DNA of 45,065 nt from Gammaproteobacteria bacterium. Lineage in GTDB: Bacteria; Pseudomonadota; Gammaproteobacteria; Enterobacterales; Kangiellaceae. Below, piece after piece: positions 42,356 to 45,065 of the stretch. The notes beneath the pieces were generated by a model that had not been told where the DNA came from, made no database searches, and saw only the letters and a program-made list of their open reading frames with translations. Position 1 is the first letter of the stretch, and each line of letters opens with the position of its first letter. A program made the translations under genes and the position numbers. The stretch spans positions 1 to 45,065 of the forward strand of contig JABXIW010000269.1 of the NCBI GenBank assembly GCA_013372875.1, in the 5' to 3' direction.

Positions 42356-43140
42356 TAAAGCGCACCACCCTTTAAAAAACGGATCACATCAGCAGTAAAT
42401 TCTGCACGATTAGTCAAAAACGGCGCATGACTTGCTTTAGGATAAATCTTGTATTCGCTATTCGGATCGAGCGCTTTAACCGCTTCTGCAGATTTATTAG
42501 GTACTAGCGAATCCAAGCGCCCATAAAGACGTAAGCGTGGCATAGATAAACCGCTAAGCTCTTTCCTCAAATCGATATCATTGAGCATAGCTAGTCCGCC
42601 TCTTAGTGCTTTGCTGGCAGGCGTGCCATGTATAAATACCGTTTCTTTTAAAAACTTTATATCTTCCTTTTGAGTTTCACTGCCCATGGCTTGAATAGCT
42701 AAGAAACGAATAATTGTGCCTTGATAATCTTCTTCTAAAAAACGACAAAAAGAATCCATTACATTAGCTTTCATGCCACTTCCCCAATCATCTGCTTGTA
42801 CGAATCGAGGGTTAGAAGCCACTGTAATTAATTTCGTCACACGCTCAGGATGATCAATAGCAATTTTACTGGCAACGACACCACCTAATGACCAACCCAA
42901 ATAGTGAGCCTGCTCAGGCGCTACGCTTAGCACTTGCTCAACTAGCAAATCTAAATCGTATTCGGCACTGGGAATTGGTGAGCGGCCAAAACCTGGCAAA
43001 TCAATCAGATGCACTCTAAAATGCTGGCTTAGATCTGCGAGCAACAACTCCCAAATACCTGAGTGCAGCCCCCAGCCGTGCAATAACACTAAGTTCTGAC
43101 CTTGCCCATGAGATTCAATATAAGGTTTTAATTTCGACAC
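42355..43140 (-). CDS. bioH: Pimeloyl-[ACP] methyl ester esterase BioH
   Basis: The 261-residue alpha/beta hydrolase removes the methyl group added by BioC once chain growth is complete. Motifs are LLHGWGLHSGIW near residue 18, the nucleophile elbow LGWSLGGVVASK (Ser about 82), the acid in LYGRLDSLVP (Asp about 208) and His in PKASHAPFLTN (about 236). The initiator is GTG, immediately following the bioF TAA. Keeping bioH and bioC adjacent completes the E. coli-type pimelate route. Confidence 0.94.
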   Translation of the reverse strand: MSKLKPYIESHGQGQNLVLLHGWGLHSGIWELLLADLSQHFRVHLIDLPGFGRSPIPSAEYDLDLLVEQVLSVAPEQAHYLGWSLGGVVASKIAIDHPERVTKLITVASNPRFVQADDWGSGMKANVMDSFCRFLEEDYQGTIIRFLAIQAMGSETQKEDIKFLKETVFIHGTPASKALRGGLAMLNDIDLRKELSGLSMPRLRLYGRLDSLVPNKSAEAVKALDPNSEYKIYPKASHAPFLTNRAEFTADVIRFLKGGAL

Positions 43141-44313
43141 TTAACGACCTTCTTGTTTGCCATTCACTATTTTGGCTAATTGATTTACCAACTGTTCAAT
43201 TTGCGACGGTTCGTGATCAGCACTTAACGTGATTCGTAATCGTGCAGAATTTTGCGGCACTGTTGGTGGCCTAATGGCTAGTGCTAAAATGCCATTGGCT
43301 TTTAACTCCTGGCTAACATCGACCGCCAATTGGCTTTGTTTTAGCAACAAAGGCTGAATGGCAGTCTCGGACTTCATCAGCGGCAAATTTTTGCTTGCCG
43401 CCATTTCACGAAACAGTTGAATATTCTGATTCAGCGCTACTCTTCTTTCAGGCTCTTGTTGAATTAAGTTCAAGCCCATTCGATTGGCGGCTGCAACAGC
43501 AGGCGGCATTGCGGTTGTATAAATATAGCTACGAGCAAATTGTTTAAGGCTTTCAATTAAGCGACTTGAACCAGCGACAAAAGCACCAAAGCCACCTACC
43601 GCCTTTCCCAAAGTGGCCATATAAATATCTGCACTATCTTGAGCCAGCGAAAAATGCTCTAGCGTTCCCTTACCCTCTTTGCCTAAAACTCCAAAACCGT
43701 GCGCATCATCTACCATCAAATACGATTGGTATTTTTGCTTTATCGCAACCATCGCTGGCAAGGGCGCTAAATCACCATCCATGCTAAAAACACCATCAGC
43801 CACCATCAACTTGCTTTGGGCATCAGTGCCTAGTTGGCGCTGTAAGGAAGCCATATCATTGTGTGCATAACGTATCATTTTTGCCGCACTGGCTAAGCCA
43901 CCATCTATCAAGGAAGCATGGTTTAGTTTGTCTTGGACAATCAGATCATCTTTATCCAGAAGCGCAGTCAGCACACCTAAGTTGGCCATAAAGCCTGTGG
44001 AGAACAACAGCGCTTTTTCTGCACCTAAAAATTTCGCTAACTCTTCCTCTAAAGCATGATGTTCATGACTATGCCCTACAATCAGGTGCGATGCACCGCT
44101 GCCGACACCATATTGCTTTGCAGCAAGCGTCATAGCCTCAATCATTTTAGGGTGGTTGGCCAAGCCTAAATAATCATTGCTGCTAAAGTTCAAATATTGA
44201 GCGCCTGCAACCCGCAACTGTACCGATTGCGGGCTTTGGCAAGTTAATCTTTGCCGCAACAAATCCTGCGCCTGACGAGCTTGCAGGCGTTGCTGCAATT
44301 TATTCCACATCAT
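43141..44313 (-). CDS. bioF: 8-amino-7-oxononanoate synthase BioF
   Basis: The 390-residue PLP enzyme joins pimeloyl-ACP or -CoA with L-alanine. Visible motifs are NFSSNDYLGLANHP, GSGASHLIVGHSHEHHALE, MVDDAHGFGVLG (PLP-contacting Asp/His) and the Schiff-base lysine in ATLGKAVGGFGAFV. Length is normal for BioF (about 385). It starts 17 bp after bioB and ends exactly where bioH begins. Confidence 0.97.
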   Translation of the reverse strand: MMWNKLQQRLQARQAQDLLRQRLTCQSPQSVQLRVAGAQYLNFSSNDYLGLANHPKMIEAMTLAAKQYGVGSGASHLIVGHSHEHHALEEELAKFLGAEKALLFSTGFMANLGVLTALLDKDDLIVQDKLNHASLIDGGLASAAKMIRYAHNDMASLQRQLGTDAQSKLMVADGVFSMDGDLAPLPAMVAIKQKYQSYLMVDDAHGFGVLGKEGKGTLEHFSLAQDSADIYMATLGKAVGGFGAFVAGSSRLIESLKQFARSYIYTTAMPPAVAAANRMGLNLIQQEPERRVALNQNIQLFREMAASKNLPLMKSETAIQPLLLKQSQLAVDVSQELKANGILALAIRPPTVPQNSARLRITLSADHEPSQIEQLVNQLAKIVNGKQEGR

Positions 44314-44330
44314 GAGTTTATTAACTTGAA

Positions 44331-45065
44331 TTACGCTTGAGTAGCGTCGTAAAACATCTCTTTCTTTTCTGGCACAGGCATCGCTAACTCTTCTTCTGTC
44401 ACTTCCGAACCTTCAGGCTTAATACCCAGTTGCTTGAACAACTGCATATCGGCTTCGGCTTCAGGATTAGCAGTTGTTAGTAATTTCTCACCATAAAAAA
44501 TTGAATTAGCACCTGCTGCAAAACATAAAGTTTGAGTTTCTTTATTCATATCTTCACGACCTGCCGATAAGCGCACATAAGACTTTGGCATCACGATTCT
44601 TGCGGTCGCAATCATGCGCACAAAATCAATTGAATCCAGCTTTTCAACTTCGCCTAATGGCGTACCTTCCACCGCCACCAACATATTAATCGGCACCGAT
44701 TGCGGATGTTCAGGCATATTAGCCAGTTGCTGAATTAGGCCGTAGCGATCTTGAGTCTGCTCGCCCATGCCAATAATGCCGCCCGAACACACATTAATCC
44801 CCGCATCGCGCACATTTTGCAGTGTATCCAAACGATTGTCGTAAGTACGGGTGGTAATAATTTGCTGATAATACTCAGGCGAAGTATCCAAATTATGGTT
44901 GTAATAATCCAAACCTGCTTCCGCCAATTGGCTAGCTTGCTCATCGGTCAACATGCCTAAAGTCACGCAGGTTTCTAAGCCCATGGACTTCACCTGTTTA
45001 ACCATCTCCAAGACCACGTTAAGATCTTTCTCACGCGGTGAACGCCAAGCCGCGCCCATACAAAA
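44331..45065 (-). CDS. bioB: Biotin synthase BioB, 5' end beyond the window
   Basis: The frame continues through the right edge (F-C-M-G-A-A-W...), so about 244 C-terminal residues are present of a protein usually about 320-350 long. The radical-SAM CxxxCxxC cluster motif lies outside the window. Typical BioB blocks are present: [63 protein letters not shown] and [16 protein letters not shown], including the Arg and Cys that hold the auxiliary [2Fe-2S] cluster. It converts dethiobiotin to biotin and heads the leftward bio operon. Confidence 0.97.
   Translation of the reverse strand, partial: FCMGAAWRSPREKDLNVVLEMVKQVKSMGLETCVTLGMLTDEQASQLAEAGLDYYNHNLDTSPEYYQQIITTRTYDNRLDTLQNVRDAGINVCSGGIIGMGEQTQDRYGLIQQLANMPEHPQSVPINMLVAVEGTPLGEVEKLDSIDFVRMIATARIVMPKSYVRLSAGREDMNKETQTLCFAAGANSIFYGEKLLTTANPEAEADMQLFKQLGIKPEGSEVTEEELAMPVPEKKEMFYDATQA

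Overview
The window is bacterial and looks gammaproteobacterial. The flanking genes (ettA, radA, a class II DAHP synthase, dam, dgkA and a bioB-bioF-bioH-bioC run) form a typical gammaproteobacterial housekeeping background of moderate GC. A marine lineage such as the Kangiellaceae is possible, but this is a guess from gene content only.

Layout. Host chromosome occupies 1-5968: the 3' part of ettA, a TrmB-like methyltransferase, an MgtC-family protein, radA, DAHP synthase, two small genes, and the 3' third of a DNA adenine methylase (dam). Host chromosome resumes at 37866-45065 with the 5' two thirds of the same dam gene, a hydrolase, dgkA, a lipoprotein, bioD, a coiled-coil protein and bioC/bioH/bioF/bioB. 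Joining the two dam pieces at their shared GCAA gives an uninterrupted frame of about 275 codons across ...VIFC-DPPYLPWS..., so positions 5969-37865 (31,897 bp) are one inserted element that cuts dam exactly before its catalytic DPPY motif.

The element. Its left end carries a tightly overlapped four-gene operon: three tyrosine-recombinase-like proteins and a small coiled-coil protein. This is the architecture of Tn554-type tnpABC modules and, from memory, of the Gamma-Mobile-Trio islands. A divergent XRE regulator follows, then a two-gene module (winged-helix-like protein and SF2 helicase) that may be a defence or element-maintenance system. The middle (about 14.3-33.4 kb) is a metal-resistance island. 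A leftward operon encodes a Cus-type Cu/Ag RND pump, a cupredoxin fusion, a Cu P-type ATPase and a PepSY protein. A rightward operon encodes a Czc-type RND pump and a CDF exporter. Between them sits a 739-bp element consisting of one small tyrosine recombinase, which split a 30-bp palindrome. Related copies of that palindrome lie at the island edges. To the right are one or two orphan integron-type cassettes with attC-like sites, an IS3-type remnant and a DUF262/DUF1524 (GmrSD-like) nuclease gene.

The most striking point is that the element carries its own intact, divergent Dam-family methyltransferase (36827-37645). It lies directly downstream of the truncated host dam and in the same orientation. 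The element therefore appears to destroy the host dam, place a substitute under the host dam promoter, and encode that substitute's DPPY region with a sequence that no longer matches the insertion core. This reads as an integrate-and-replace strategy for occupying an important gene.
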